Part shown: positions 12,207 to 23,676 of the stretch, one piece after another
Position numbering within the stretch: position 1 is the first letter of the stretch
Layout: every line of letters starts with the position of its first letter
From: Lycium barbarum
Taxonomy: Eukaryota > Streptophyta > Magnoliopsida > Solanales > Solanaceae
Assembly (NCBI RefSeq): GCF_019175385.1
Contig: NC_083338.1
Coordinates: 90,665,777 to 90,729,776, forward strand
Reading direction: 5' to 3'
Length of the DNA stretch: 64,000 bases
Made by a program: the position numbers and the translations under genes
The notes under the pieces: generated by a model
What the model was told of the DNA's origin: nothing
Seen by the model: the letters and a program-made list of their open reading frames with translations, nothing else
The model's database searches: none

Positions 12207-13719
12207 TGTTATACCCCGTATTTTTATACGTTGAGTTATTCGCAAGAGAATCGACTCAAGTTAAAGACGAGATCATTTTCGGGTACGAAATAGGAACTTT
12301 TAATTTTCAATTTTAATTAGAACATATATTGTTTATAAATTTTATTTAGTGTAGAAATATTATTGTAGATTAGGAACTAATTAATTATGATTAGATTATT
12401 AAGTTGAAATTAGTGATTAATTAAAATTAATTAATTTAATTACCATTTGTGGGCCCCACCCGAAAAAAAAATAGCAATTCAAGAAAATCATTAGATGAGT
12501 CATTAGAGGGGGGGGGGGGGGGGGACGTGTCATTAGAAGGGGGACCATATATATGTGTGTGGTTGATTAGTAAATCAACAAGTATTTCATTTCATGTTCT
12601 AAAAATTGAAACTTAGAAAGAAAGAAAAAAATAGGGGCATTTCCATGGCTGCTCACGGCCAGCCATGGATGGAAGGAAAAAAAATATTTTTGTTGCATAT
12701 TGTGATCAAGTTCCAAGTGAATTACAAGTTCAAGGATGTGATAGCAACATTGGATGTTGAATTGAGAAAGAAGAAATTGTGAAATTGGAGCTATTAAGTG
12801 TAAAAATTCCTCCGAGAAAATTAAAGTAAGATTTTATTATTTTGTGGTATAATTGTATTAATGGTATTGTAAGAGAAGGATTAAAATTGGATTGGATGAA
12901 ATTGGAAGTAAGAAATTTCATGAAATCATTGTTATACGAAATTGTGGGTTGAAGAGGATTAAAAAGGGTTATTAGAGTTAGAGTTGTTTATGGGCTGAAT
13001 TGTAAGGGTTCTATATGAATATTGCTATTACTATCATTGTTGGTATTTCTGTGATAACATGAGGATAATTGGAAGTTCGGGTTAGGCGAATATATAGGGG
13101 AAATGCTGCCCGATTTCCGTTAAGTCCATAACTAATGAAAACCCCTAATCGAGGAAGAATTAGTTAAAGAATGAGTCCTATAGGTGATTGGCTACAGATT
13201 TACGAATTAGAAAGTATAGTTTACTAACGATAGTGTTGCTTTTATATTAAATAGGCTAAAGGGGCGACGAAGCGAACGAGATTACGATTAATCGTTAACA
13301 GGTATGTAAAGCTAACCCTTCTTTCTTTTTGGCATGATCCTTGTAAAACAAACAGACGACGTGTATATGATTCCAATGAAAATCCTATTCTTATATCCAC
13401 TAGGATGGCCAATGTTCTTGATTTCCAGAAGCTATTTCATTATGTCTTGATACGTGTATATGATTCCAGAAGTTCTATTTTGATATAATCCATAGTGACA
13501 TTCGAAAGGTACTTGATATGACTATTGTCTTGATTTTCGAGTGTTAGCTCGTTTTGATTATTCTATCGAGTCTCAGATATGATTTAACATGCATATGGTT
13601 GCTCACTACTCTGCTCGTGCATTCCTCAATATGTCTTTCACCGAGTCCCGGGCCGGGTATGTTTTCGTGCACAGTTTCACTGCATTTTTCACCGAGTCCC
13701 TCACTAGAGGGCCAGAATA

Positions 13720-13721
<2 letters not shown>

Positions 13722-13779
<58 letters not shown>
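13722..13779. repeat. (AT)n microsatellite in E 3' LTR
   Basis: Uninterrupted alternating AT, which creates spurious Ile-Tyr ORFs. Confidence 0.95.
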
Positions 13780-13784
<5 letters not shown>

Positions 13785-14052
13785 TGTTATGGCGTTATGA
13801 TGTGTTTATGGAGTTATGTTGTGTTATGGCATTATGATGTGTTTATGGAGTTATGCTGTGTTATGGCGCCAAAGACGGGGTGGCGACTATGTTCACCGAG
13901 TCCCATAATGGGCCGGGTATGATATATGATATTGATATGCATGATTTTTGTTACAAAAGGGCAAGTGTTTTGGTATTCTGGACATTGTACTTGTTTTCTG
14001 TACCCCCTATTTCAGTTATGGTCCTTTTTACTGTATTTCATGCTTTATATAC

Positions 14053-14110
14053 TCAGTATATATTACGTACTGACCCCCTTTCTTCAAGGGGCTGCGTTTC
14101 ATGCCCGCAG
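14053..14110 (+). other. Triple-hairpin module (E 3' LTR)
   Basis: Stem 1 TCAGTAT/GTACTGA (14053-14059, 14067-14073), stem 2 CCCCC/GGGG (14074-14078, 14088-14091), stem 3 CTGCG/CGCAG (14092-14096, 14106-14110). Confidence 0.6.
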
Positions 14111-14638
14111 GTACAGATAGTCGGTTTGGTGACCCTCCAGCATAGGACTTCTACTCAGCTTTCTTGGAGAGTTCCGTTGTTCCGGAGTTTAAACTTTCGG
14201 TACAGATCTTATGATATATATATGTATGTTCATCCAGGGGTACGATGGGGCCCTGTCCCGTCATATTTCACTGTTAGTACTCTTAGAGGTCTGTAGACAT
14301 ATGTGTGGGTTGTGTATAAGTTTCGTTCAGCTGTGTCTATACGATGTGCTATGATATGATGTCCGTCTCAAGTGGCAGCCTTGTCGGCTTGCATATGACA
14401 TGATATGGATGAGTAGTGGCGGCGTTGTCGGCTTGCGTATCATTTTATGACTTGACCAGTTGTGACTCCTCGGGAGACAGTTTATCTGAATATACATATA
14501 TGACGACGTTATGAACCGTTAGATTTCCTTTGAAAGTTTCCATATTACTCATAGATTCAGTTGGATTATATGTAACAGGTTCATATATGGGTTTCCAGTT
14601 CGGGCACTAGTCATGGCCCATGGGGTCGTGACAATAAG

Positions 14639-15083
14639 TGGTCGTGGTTCACCAACCAGAAAATCATCTCCCTGCTGGGAGTTATACGGACCCCTTATAC
14701 GGACCATATAAAGTTATACGGACCGTATAAGTGGTCGTATAACTCCACTTCCCTGGAATGGTTTCTGTTGTTTCGTTCGATCTCCAATCCTTATGGAACC
14801 TTCTTGACACTTGTTTAAAACCTCATTAACTATCTAAGGGATGTTATAACCCTTCTACAAAACATCACTAAGTCATCATTAATTCGGTACTCGTAAATCC
14901 TTGTCGATACCTATCGTATGCCTTGCCTTCTCTTGGCAAACTTTCTCCTCTTACCTCGAATGTCTTTGAAATCTTAATTAGGGTCATCAAATGTCATTCC
15001 TTACTTATTGAAATACTGTATACTTCGTGCCCTTCGTTATTCTATTCACTGTGCATCAACGGGGAATTTTTCGAGGTGTAACA
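14639..15083 (-). mobile_element. LTR fragment K (B/C/F family), cut by E
   Basis: On the minus strand it starts TGTTACACCTCG at 15083 and keeps only about the first 445 bases of a B-family LTR, ending where E begins to its left. It includes a cluster of TTATACGGACCGTATAA-type palindromes (14690-14752). Beyond 15083 there is no polypurine tract, so 15083 is an outer LTR edge. Confidence 0.75.
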
Positions 15084-15644
15084 ACAATGATACAAAAATG
15101 AAAGTTCAAAGCATAATATTTTTCTAGTAAAAACCCCCTTTATTCAATGATCCTATCGAATTCGTAAGTAATCTAACACCCCCCCCCCCCCAGGGCTATC
15201 ATAGGAAACATATAACATATACTTATATCATATTCAGAGTAATTGTCCTATTTGTCCTTAATGACAATTCCAATTCAACATTTCGACTCAATTACCATAT
15301 ATTTTCCCTTAACTGACCCGAAGTATCACAAGAATACTATTCTTGCTTACCTCTTACTCCTCTTTATAAGTACCCAATCGGTTTCATTCTCGACGTGTAA
15401 ATACTTGCAGGTTACATAACCTTTCTTGTGTGATTCGTTTATGAACATCTAATCTTATTCGTAAACTTCCCTTCCGTTGGTTTGTTCTATTTTACGTATC
15501 TCATACATACCAAAACTCTTTTGTTTATCTGTTGTAACTTATCTCATCATTCTCTTTTGTTTACTTTATTTGTCCATTGATTATCACATCTTATATTCTA
15601 CTATACAAAACTTTATGTCCCTTCTTATTTGTCACTTATAAACC
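15084..15644 (-). mobile_element. Remnant L, left part (non-coding interior)
   Basis: No ORF of note. The plus strand is pyrimidine-rich, the mirror of the purine-rich E interior. It contains a C homopolymer (15179-15191); on the minus strand this is a G-run followed by TGTTAGATTAC, which could be a polypurine tract and LTR start. It continues across element D into 62330-63251. Identity as an old LARD-like interior is inferred from similarity of the right part to E. Confidence 0.5.
15640..15644. repeat. Left target duplication of D (AAACC)
   Basis: Pairs with AAATC at 62330-62334; one mismatch, consistent with D being one of the oldest insertions. Confidence 0.6.
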
Positions 15645-16317
15645 TGTTACACCCCGTAGTTTTGTACGTGGAAATTAATAAGTGTTGGACGTTCTAAATA
15701 TGGATACTGGAGTACCCTTCAAGGATATATAATATTATACGAACTAATCCTATGGTCATGACGGTTTATGTTCACATAATAAGCTATGGGAGACTCCGGG
15801 ACCAAGCAGATCGAAGAAAATAAATTTGTCGAAAATTTGGAAAAAATTGATAGAATTTTTGGTCAAATTTGGAGGGGTATATCTCCAAGTATATTAAGAG
15901 TTTTAAGGTGTTTCAAAAACCTAAAATGAAGTACGTAGAGTCTAGTTTCCAGCGCAATAGACCGCTCGTCGATACGGCATCAGAGTAGAGAATTATGGAC
16001 GTTATGATTTCAGCTGACAGAGCAAAAACGTGTGCTACAGTAATTGCTACAGTACCGACTTGTTACAGTACTGATTCAGTAACTGCTACAGTGACCTGAC
16101 CCGAATTTGACCCACTATTTAAGGATCAAATCTGATCCTAAACCTCATCTTTCAGCCAAGAACACTCCAAGTATTTCCAAAATTCTCTAGAAAACTCTCC
16201 CAACTTCCGTCCACTAGATTTTAACACAAATTAAGTGAAATCCTCGAATTTAAGTTTGGACAACACATAGCTACGATAATAATATCGAATTGCGGCGAAA
16301 CTTGGCTTGGATTCAAG

Positions 16318-16629
16318 GTGATAATCGAAGATGATATTGCAATTCTAGCTGGTGAAATGTATGAATCTTTCCTTATTAGTATTGATTTAAGCTTATCTAC
16401 GGAGGAAAAGTCACTAAATGAGCTTATAAGGAATTTATGGGTCGAGAAATTTGATAAAACATCATGTGGGATGTTTATGGAATATTTTGGTATTTATAAT
16501 ATTGTTGTTTATTTGGTATTGATGTTGTTATTGTTGGTTGCTGAATTACGATTTTGGGCTAGGCATATAAACAGGGGAGATGCTGCCGAAATTTTGCCAG
16601 ATTCTAGAATGATTTATTTGAAGGACTAA
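16318..16629 (+). CDS. Doubtful small ORF in D LTR
   Basis: An ORF of 103 codons starts MIIEDDIAILAGEMYESF and is rich in acidic and hydrophobic residues. The 3' LTR copy (60417-60647) keeps the first half and then diverges in frame. It is upstream of the presumed transcription start. I recognise no family. Conservation may simply reflect LTR identity, so translation is unproven. Confidence 0.15.
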   Translation: MIIEDDIAILAGEMYESFLISIDLSLSTEEKSLNELIRNLWVEKFDKTSCGMFMEYFGIYNIVVYLVLMLLLLVAELRFWARHINRGDAAEILPDSRMIYLKD

Positions 16630-17222
16630 GACAAGCGTATAAAGGTGAGTCTAACAATAGTATAAATTTTCTAGAATATAGATTTACGAGCCTGGGAGGA
16701 CAAGCGTTGAGTAGTTAAAGTTAAGGCGACCAAAAAGGTATGTTAAGGCTCGTCCCTTTCTTTCAAAGGCATGATTCCATAAATGTTTGCATAACCTCCT
16801 TGTTTTCAAAAGCTAGAAGTTCATGACTCTTAAAGCTTCTTATGATGTTAAATGAAATAAACTCTATGATGATTGTCACGATGATGATGATTCTCTTCTA
16901 GAAACTCCGAAGCTCTGATTTGAGAGCATTGTGAGATTATTGAGCCCTTCCATGAATTCCTTGATCTTACTTATTGTTGATGGTCTCACCTCATGTTACT
17001 CATTCCTTCAAGGTGAGATATATCGAAGATAATGATTCTATTTTCAGTGCAGTCTAAGTTCGTGATTCTCGAGACTCCCATGACATTAACGATTTCATCT
17101 TACGATGGTTGATTCTTCAAGAGATGATATAGTGACAATGGTAATGCTAATGATGATGTTGATTTCATTTATGTATTTTTATGTGTATGTATGTATGTAT
17201 GCATTACATCCCACTGATCAGC

Positions 17223-17585
17223 TGGGGATAACACCGCGCCAAAATGGTCGGGCAAGATAATATCGTGCCTACATGGCCGGGCAAGATAACACCGCGCCTA
17301 TATGGCCGGGCAAGATAACACCGCGCCTATATGGCTAGGCAAGATAACACCGCCCCTATATGGCTGGGTAAGACAACACTGGGCCTATATGGCTGAGCAA
17401 GATAACACTGTGCCTTAATGGCCGGGCAAGATGCTATATGTATTACCGTGCCTTAGTGGCTGGGCAAGATGCTATATTTATTACCGTGCCTTAGTGGCCA
17501 GGAAAGATGCTATATCTATTATCGTGCCTTAATGGCCGGGCAAGATGCTATATATATTACCGCGCCTTAACGGCCGGACAAGATA
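17223..17585 (+). repeat. Tandem array in D 5' LTR, 29-bp then 38-bp units
   Basis: About six units of a 29-bp repeat (GATAACACCGCGCC, then TATATGGCCGGGCAA) are followed by about four units of a 38-bp relative carrying GATGCTATAT. The core GGCCGGGCAAGAT is common to both unit types. Confidence 0.9.
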
Positions 17586-17765
17586 TTATACATGGATATA
17601 TATGGAAAAGTCTTTTTTTAAAAGCTAAGCATGCAAGACATTCGCCTTAAAAGGGCATTCAGAGGCACAAGTTGATCCCTTTTATATTACTTTATCTTCA
17701 GACACTATTATATTATTTTCCATGTTTAGTATCTCTTACTATGCTACTATTCATGCCTTACATAC

Positions 17766-17822
17766 TCAGTACATTGCTCGTACTGACGTCCCTTTTTGTG
17801 GACGTTGCGTTCATGCCCGCAG
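17766..17822 (+). other. Triple-hairpin module (D 5' LTR)
   Basis: Stem 1 TCAGTAC/GTACTGA (17766-17772, 17780-17786), stem 2 CGTCC/GGACG (17787-17791, 17800-17804), stem 3 TTGCG/CGCAG (17805-17809, 17818-17822). Confidence 0.65.
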
Positions 17823-18232
17823 GTATAGATTGACAAGACGAGGATCTTTCATCGTAGACTGCCTTTAGTTACCAGTTATGGTTGGTGAGCTCCACTTCTT
17901 CCTGGAGCGCTGCCGAGTCTGGATGCATATATGTTTGTATGATTTTTGTTCAGGGTATGTCGGGGGCCCTGTCCCGACTTGTATACTTCAGTCATGTTCA
18001 TAGAGGCTTTGCAGACAGTTTCTGTGTATAGCTTTGTTATGTTCTGTCGATCGTTATATTGGCATCATGGGTCCATTGGACATATATTTATACATGATAT
18101 TACGCTCATATCTAGCCTTAGCCTTATTTTGTCATTCGAGACATAGAGAATATAGGTTATAAGTTGGTTCGCTCGGTTTTCTTAAGGTGCCGGGTGCCAA
18201 TCACGCCTTACCAAGGGTGGGGTGTGACAAAT

Positions 18233-18244
18233 TGGTATCAGAGC
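18233..18244 (+). other. Primer binding site of D
   Basis: TGGTATCAGAGC, a perfect initiator tRNA-Met complement, four bases after the LTR end. Confidence 0.85.
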
Positions 18245-21200
18245 AGTTTTGTCCTGGGGTTGTCTGTAAGCCGTGTCTAGCAGAGTCCTGTTTATTGGTG
18301 TGAAACCAGACACATATATAAACAGGAGGCTACAGGACATCTAGGATGGTTATCTTTCTTTCTTATCTTAGATCGTGCCGTAGAGTTATGTCATAGGTTA
18401 TGAAATCCCTGGTCTTAACCCAGATGTCTTGATTATTGATAAGTGATGGCTTGCTTGGTTTTAAGGTTACTAGTAAGGATTGATGCTTGTATCAGAAAGG
18501 TATGTTTTACGTCTATTGGTGTTGATATATGGGAAGAATTTGGTATAGCTGAATTATGGATCATTTGTATTTCTGCGGTCGCCTTGTGAGGCATTGGACT
18601 TGCTTTCTGAGTTGTGTAAAGGTTTGGGATAGTAAGAATTACAAGGGAAGCTCTGTTAAAAAATAAAAATCTCTCAAACTAAATCATGTGAGTATGTGTA
18701 CATTGCAGAATTAATATGTACCTAGCGACATGGTAAGTGAAATATGTTGAATTAATACTTGTGTACTGCTCTAGAAAGGAATTATTAGATGGCTTAGTTG
18801 AGATTAAGGGGATTCATGTGGGTTATATTAAAGGCTTTATAGGAACGAGTCTTATTGGGATTATAAAGAAAATTGATAAACAAGATATCCTGAATGATCT
18901 GCAAGGAAGGTAATCAATAGTACAATTTGAGGTTTTATGAAACAAGTGAGTAAAGTATTGTGAGTCATATGAAGACAATAAGGTAGTAAATTATCGAAAG
19001 GACTATGGAATCGGCTATATGTTCAAGTCAAGTTAAAGAGTATTGCTGCACATAGATACGGACTGATTTTGAGACTTATGGTCGAAGCTATTGAGATAAT
19101 TGTATACAAGTGGGATTAAGGGGAATAGTAGGGTTTTGATAATGAGGTGATACAACATAAAGGAAAGGACTAAGTGAAGAGTTGAGGCCAAAGGTGGGAT
19201 AACAAGCGGAGGTTATACGCCATGATATTACGGATGAATTGAGGGAAAGTACAAGGCAACGCAAGTTAGAGTGTTAAGGTAAAACTGCGGTCAAGAGGAA
19301 GCTATTTCGATAATAATGGAAGAATAAGAGTGTAGGGACATAAGGTGAGCTACAAAAGTATTGTTGACTTAAACTAAATAGAATAAATCGAAGTGAGATC
19401 CGAAAAAGACCAAGGACAGAAATGGACTACAAAAGATGACCAGGGGTGGAAAGAAGCAAGGAAGTAGAGATAATGACATAGGATAGTATTTATGGAAAAA
19501 GGAAATACAATAAGAAGAATTGAGGAAATGGTTGCTCAAGAAATTGGAACAACTGGTGACAAATAAAAGGAAGCTGACAAATGAAAAACGCAAATGAGTT
19601 CAGGAAAGGACATGAGATTTAGAGTTCCAAAAGGTACCATGGGACGATACTTTTAAGGAAAGAACAAAGGAAAAATAAGCGAGCATGTGGAGTAAAGGGA
19701 AGTAACCACGAATAGGAATATGAAGTAATCAGGTCCTACAATGATACTAAGGGATATCCAGCCCGTGGGAGGTATTGAAAGAGATAAGTGTGCAGTCATA
19801 TTGACATGATTACCTCAGAAATGGAGATGCCTTCCCAAAAGATGACGTAAGTATAGAATGGGTTGCACTTTTGAAGGGGATATTTCACGAACTTCAGGGT
19901 CAATACTATCAAATGACAAAGTCCAATAAAAGAGGGGATAATAAGTTAACAATGTTAACCAGGATGTAGTGCACCAATAACATGGGATAAGGGTAAGGAG
20001 TATCGAACTTCGATCATAAAGAAATGATGTATGGGAGATATTTATGAATATGGACCAGCTTTGTCCATAGGAAGGAGGAGAAAGGAGAAGGTGTAGTTGT
20101 AAGGATTTTATGATAAGAACTAGAAGCAACAGGACACTGGAAGAACAGATTCAATTTTGATGTAACTTATGACCTTTCCAAAATCTCAAAGGAAGAAATG
20201 TAACAACTTGAAGAAGCCAAATTTCGAGATGTACTAACATACCAAGAAGGTATTAGGGAAAGCAGAAACATATTGGAAATAAGTATATTATGCGTAGCAA
20301 GACAACAGTGCTACCAGGGATTAAAGAGTCTCTCATGAGACGTCACTGAAACCGAATATAGCATGTATGATAGAATGATATGAATAATCGTCGTAAGGAA
20401 CCATCCAACAACATGGTGTAAGAACAATGAGGGAGAGCCAACGAAGAACAAAGGCTACGGAAATGGTCACCGGTACAAGAGAACCGAGCATGAGCATCAT
20501 CGTGTTGAAGGGGGGCTATGACAGTTTGAGGTTTTACCCAATGCTATGCTTATAAAATTATATTGCAAGATTTGAGGAGAAGAAATTAAAGGAAAATTTC
20601 CAATATGAGTTTGAAGATATTTTGAGCTACGGATTAGTTTGAACTATGATTATTAGTTTATCATAAGTGTAGCCTTGCTATGAGGAATGATAATGATGGT
20701 GGGGAAACATTACATATATACGTGTATAAGAGATGATTTGAGATAACAAAGATTATACGTCTATGATTGCTACAGATTGATTAAAGGGAAAGTATGGGGC
20801 AAGTTGATATGGGATGATGAAATAAAGATGACTCTACAAGTGGACATCAGGCATTAGTTATTGGAATAACAAGTACTATTCCGGCTGGACAGATAGTTGG
20901 GCACATCATTATTTCATTTATCCCCCATAAATTTTGATCGAGAATGGCAATGAAATACAACATCATGAGGTAAAACCTTTAAGGGGGGAAGTAAGTAAGC
21001 TTGAGTACGAGCACAAGGACTGAAATAATATGTCGTAAATATTATATTGATTATGGATTATAGATATAGTTTGAAGTAAGAATTTTTGTGGAAATAAGTT
21101 TAACAAGATCTGAAGGTAAGTCAGCAAATGAATAAAGTAACTAAAGGGTATTGTTTGAGATTGGACTGAAAATAATTCGTGAGGAAGAAAAGAAATTGAA

Positions 21201-21584
21201 CAATATTCCAGTGAAGGCGACAAAGATTGACAAGATATTGGAATAACTATGACGCCTGACAATGGTATAATCACCCAGTAAAAGGAGACTACAAAACAGT
21301 GCGAGCTGGACAACTGAACGAGCAGGACGTAGAAATTAGATGCAATAGTGCATCGATTACGATAGTATTAAAGGAAGAAGATCATTAAAAGAAGGATTCA
21401 AGATATTTAAGGTATATGTATACGAATTACCGAGAGCCAGACTTAGCATAAGGACCCTTATTAAAAGGAAAAAGAAAAGAGAGAACCGAGTAAAGCGTAG
21501 GGTGAAAGGAAATTTTGGTGTTATGTCAACTGGAAAATAAAATACTGCAAGGATCGACCCAGTCGCTAAAGAAGGGAATGTAAG

Positions 21585-21589
21585 GGATG
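21585..21589. repeat. Left target duplication of B (GGATG)
   Basis: Identical to 59402-59406 on the far side of B. Confidence 0.9.
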
Positions 21590-23584
21590 TGTTACACCTC
21601 GGAAAATTCCCCGTTGATGCCCAGTGAATAGATTAACGAAGGGCACGAAGTATACGGTATTGCAATAAGTGAGAAATGACATTTGATGACCCTAATTGAG
21701 ATTTGCGAAGACATTCAGAGTAAGAGGAGAAAGTTTGCCAAGAGAGGGCAAGGCATACGATGTGTATCGGAAAGGATTTACGAGAAAAAAGTTAATGATG
21801 ATTTAATAGTGTCCTGGAGAAGAATTATAACGTCCCTTAGATCGCTAATGAGGTGTTAAGCAAGTATCAAGAAGGTTCCACAAGGATTGGAGATCAAACG
21901 AAGTGACGAGAACAAGATCAGAGAGAAGATGGGTTACACGGCCGATTATATGGTCCGTATAATGTTATACGGTCCGTATAATGATCCGCAGAATCGTCAC
22001 AGTGACGGTCCCTCACTGATGGGATTATACGGTCACTTATACGGACTGTATAAAATTATACAGACCATATAATGTGTCGTATAATGGTCACAGAAGCGAG
22101 ATGTTGAAGCGGCGATTTTAGGGTCACTTATACGGACCGTATAAGTGTCCGTATATTTTTCTGACGGATCAGATTTTTAAGTTATTAAAAAGGGGACTAA
22201 GTTCATTATTTCATTTCATTTTCACCATACACTTCAAAAACCCTCTCCACTCTTAATCCATAAGAACTCAAGAGAAATTTATGATCAACTTTATCGAACT
22301 AAGAAAACCAAGTGTAAGAAACTCATTAGAGATCATCCAAGTCAAGAAATTTCATTGGAGGTGAACTACGGTTTTGGTTCAAGTGAAGTATTTCCACCCA
22401 AGGCTTGTTCCTACACCATCTAAGGTATGTTTTATGGTCGTTCCATGTTATTTAAGGTATTGAGACATTGAAAGACTTGGATTGTAGAAGAATATAGAAA
22501 ATGGGTCTTGAATGTGAGAATAATGATGGTTGTGAGTTGTAGCTTGGGTTGAGTAATGATTCTTGATATGTTATGATTTTAATCGTATTATAAATGATAT
22601 TGAGAACATGGGATAAACATTGTATATAAGCGAATGTAATAGTGTGCTCTGACCATGGATATGGATGATTGGAAGTGAATTGAGAAGTAAGGATAATGTA
22701 GGTGAATAAAGACCATTGTTATGATGTTGTGAATGTTATTGTTGGTGTTTGGGATTTGATATATGATATGGAGGAAGTCGTATAAATAAAGGAGATTCTG
22801 TCCAATTTTCTCTAGCTTTAGTCATGTATGCTAGGCTATCGATTTTCTAATGATAGTATAACTCTAATGAAGGTAGAAACGTGAGCATTGAAGAAGAATG
22901 TGCAAGTGATAGAATGATTGAACGGAAAAGTATGTAAGGCTAACCCTTTTTTCATAAGGCATGGTTCCTTGGCCAAATATCTAATCTTCTATAAGCCTAT
23001 GATGTCCTCCAAATTATTCTATCTTTAAAAGCTACTGAGCTCATGATTCTCGATATATTACGATTGTACTAAATTCCTCCTATGATCAGTAATCCTCTAG
23101 GGATAGATGTAATGAACGACGATAGTAATGATGCTAAAGGCGCTTATGGGCTTTTATGTATATGTGCCTATGTATGTCTATTATGAAACCCCGAGATTAT
23201 ATGGCTGGGTAGAATATATATATATTGCGCGCGCACCACTACAGTTGGGTACGGACAACCCTGAGCGTGGGTTGAGCCAGGAATGTATGGCCCTGAGCCT
23301 TGGTAGGGCCAGGTATGTGAAACACCGAACTTTCATGGTCGGGTATGCTATGTAAATTATATGTATATGAATATGAATATGCATATGAATGCGAAAATGG
23401 ATACGAAATGAAAATAAGTACGACAATGGATACGGATGTATGTACACAATCACGCATTAGAAACGGAAAGCCCCCATGAAAAACAAGTAAGTGTTTGTGA
23501 TGATGATACTACTATCTCCATCTTATGATATTTCTTATGTTGCTTATTAAGCTTCTATAATGATGTTGATCATGCTTTACATAC

Positions 23585-23642
23585 TCAGTACATTCTTCGT
23601 ACTCACGTCCTTTTATTTATGGATGCTGCGTCATACCCGCAG
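23585..23642 (+). other. Triple-hairpin module (B 5' LTR)
   Basis: Stem 1 TCAGTAC/GTACTCA (23585-23591, 23599-23605; one mismatch), stem 2 CGTCC/GGATG (23606-23610, 23621-23625; one G-T pair), stem 3 CTGCG/CGCAG (23626-23630, 23638-23642). Confidence 0.6.
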
Positions 23643-23671
23643 GTGGCCAGGGAGACAGGCTTGATCCATAG

Positions 23672-23676
23672 CTTTA
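23672..23676. repeat. Left target duplication of A (CTTTA)
   Basis: Identical to 45892-45896. The 3' LTR of B has the sequence once (after ATAG, about 58955), as expected for an unoccupied site. Confidence 0.92.

Larger units (their letters stand above)
12207..14633 (+). mobile_element. 3' LTR of element E
   Basis: The LTR is 2427 bp, from TGTTATACCCCG to GGTCGTGACA, preceded by a polypurine tract. It contains a G homopolymer (about 12509-12526), an (AT)n tract (13722-13779), the triple hairpin (14053-14110) and the GATGGG/CCCGTC hairpin (14244-14262). The right flank is ATAAG (14634-14638). The matching left duplication is not visible because the 5' LTR start is gone. Confidence 0.9.
15645..18229 (+). 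mobile_element. 5' LTR of element D
   Basis: The LTR is 2585 bp, from TGTTACACCCCG to GGGTGTGACA, followed by a primer binding site. Its partner is 59795-62329. It has a tandem array (17223-17585), the triple hairpin (17766-17822), the GTCGGG/CCCGAC hairpin (17959-17978) and a small ORF (16318-16629). The two LTRs show several substitutions per hundred bases where I compared them. Confidence 0.9.
18230..21589 (+). mobile_element. Non-coding interior of D, left part (LARD-like)
   Basis: The common leader is followed by about 3.2 kb of purine-rich sequence without gag or pol similarity. It is interrupted at 21589 by element B and resumes at 59407. GAAGGGGGGCTATGAC near 20510 and AAACCTTTAAGGGGGG near 20976 are internal purine tracts, not LTR borders. 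The leader lacks the palindromic loop seen in other elements (about 18297-18315). Confidence 0.75.
21590..23676 (+). mobile_element. 5' LTR of element B, left part
   Basis: It starts TGTTACACCTCGG and is interrupted at 23676 by element A; the remainder is 45897-46329, giving about 2.5 kb. It contains the TATACGG palindrome cluster (21940-22160), CTGAGC...GGTAGGGCCAGG repeats near 23260-23340 and the triple hairpin (23585-23642). The 3' LTR copy at 58867-59000 reads straight through the insertion point, which proves the nesting. Confidence 0.9.

Noticed and set aside
13554..13837. ORFs with runs of Ile-Tyr
   Set aside because: Translations of (AT)n microsatellites.
20500..20990. G-runs near 20510 and 20980 as polypurine tracts
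   Set aside because: Neither is followed by TG and an LTR start; both lie inside the D interior.
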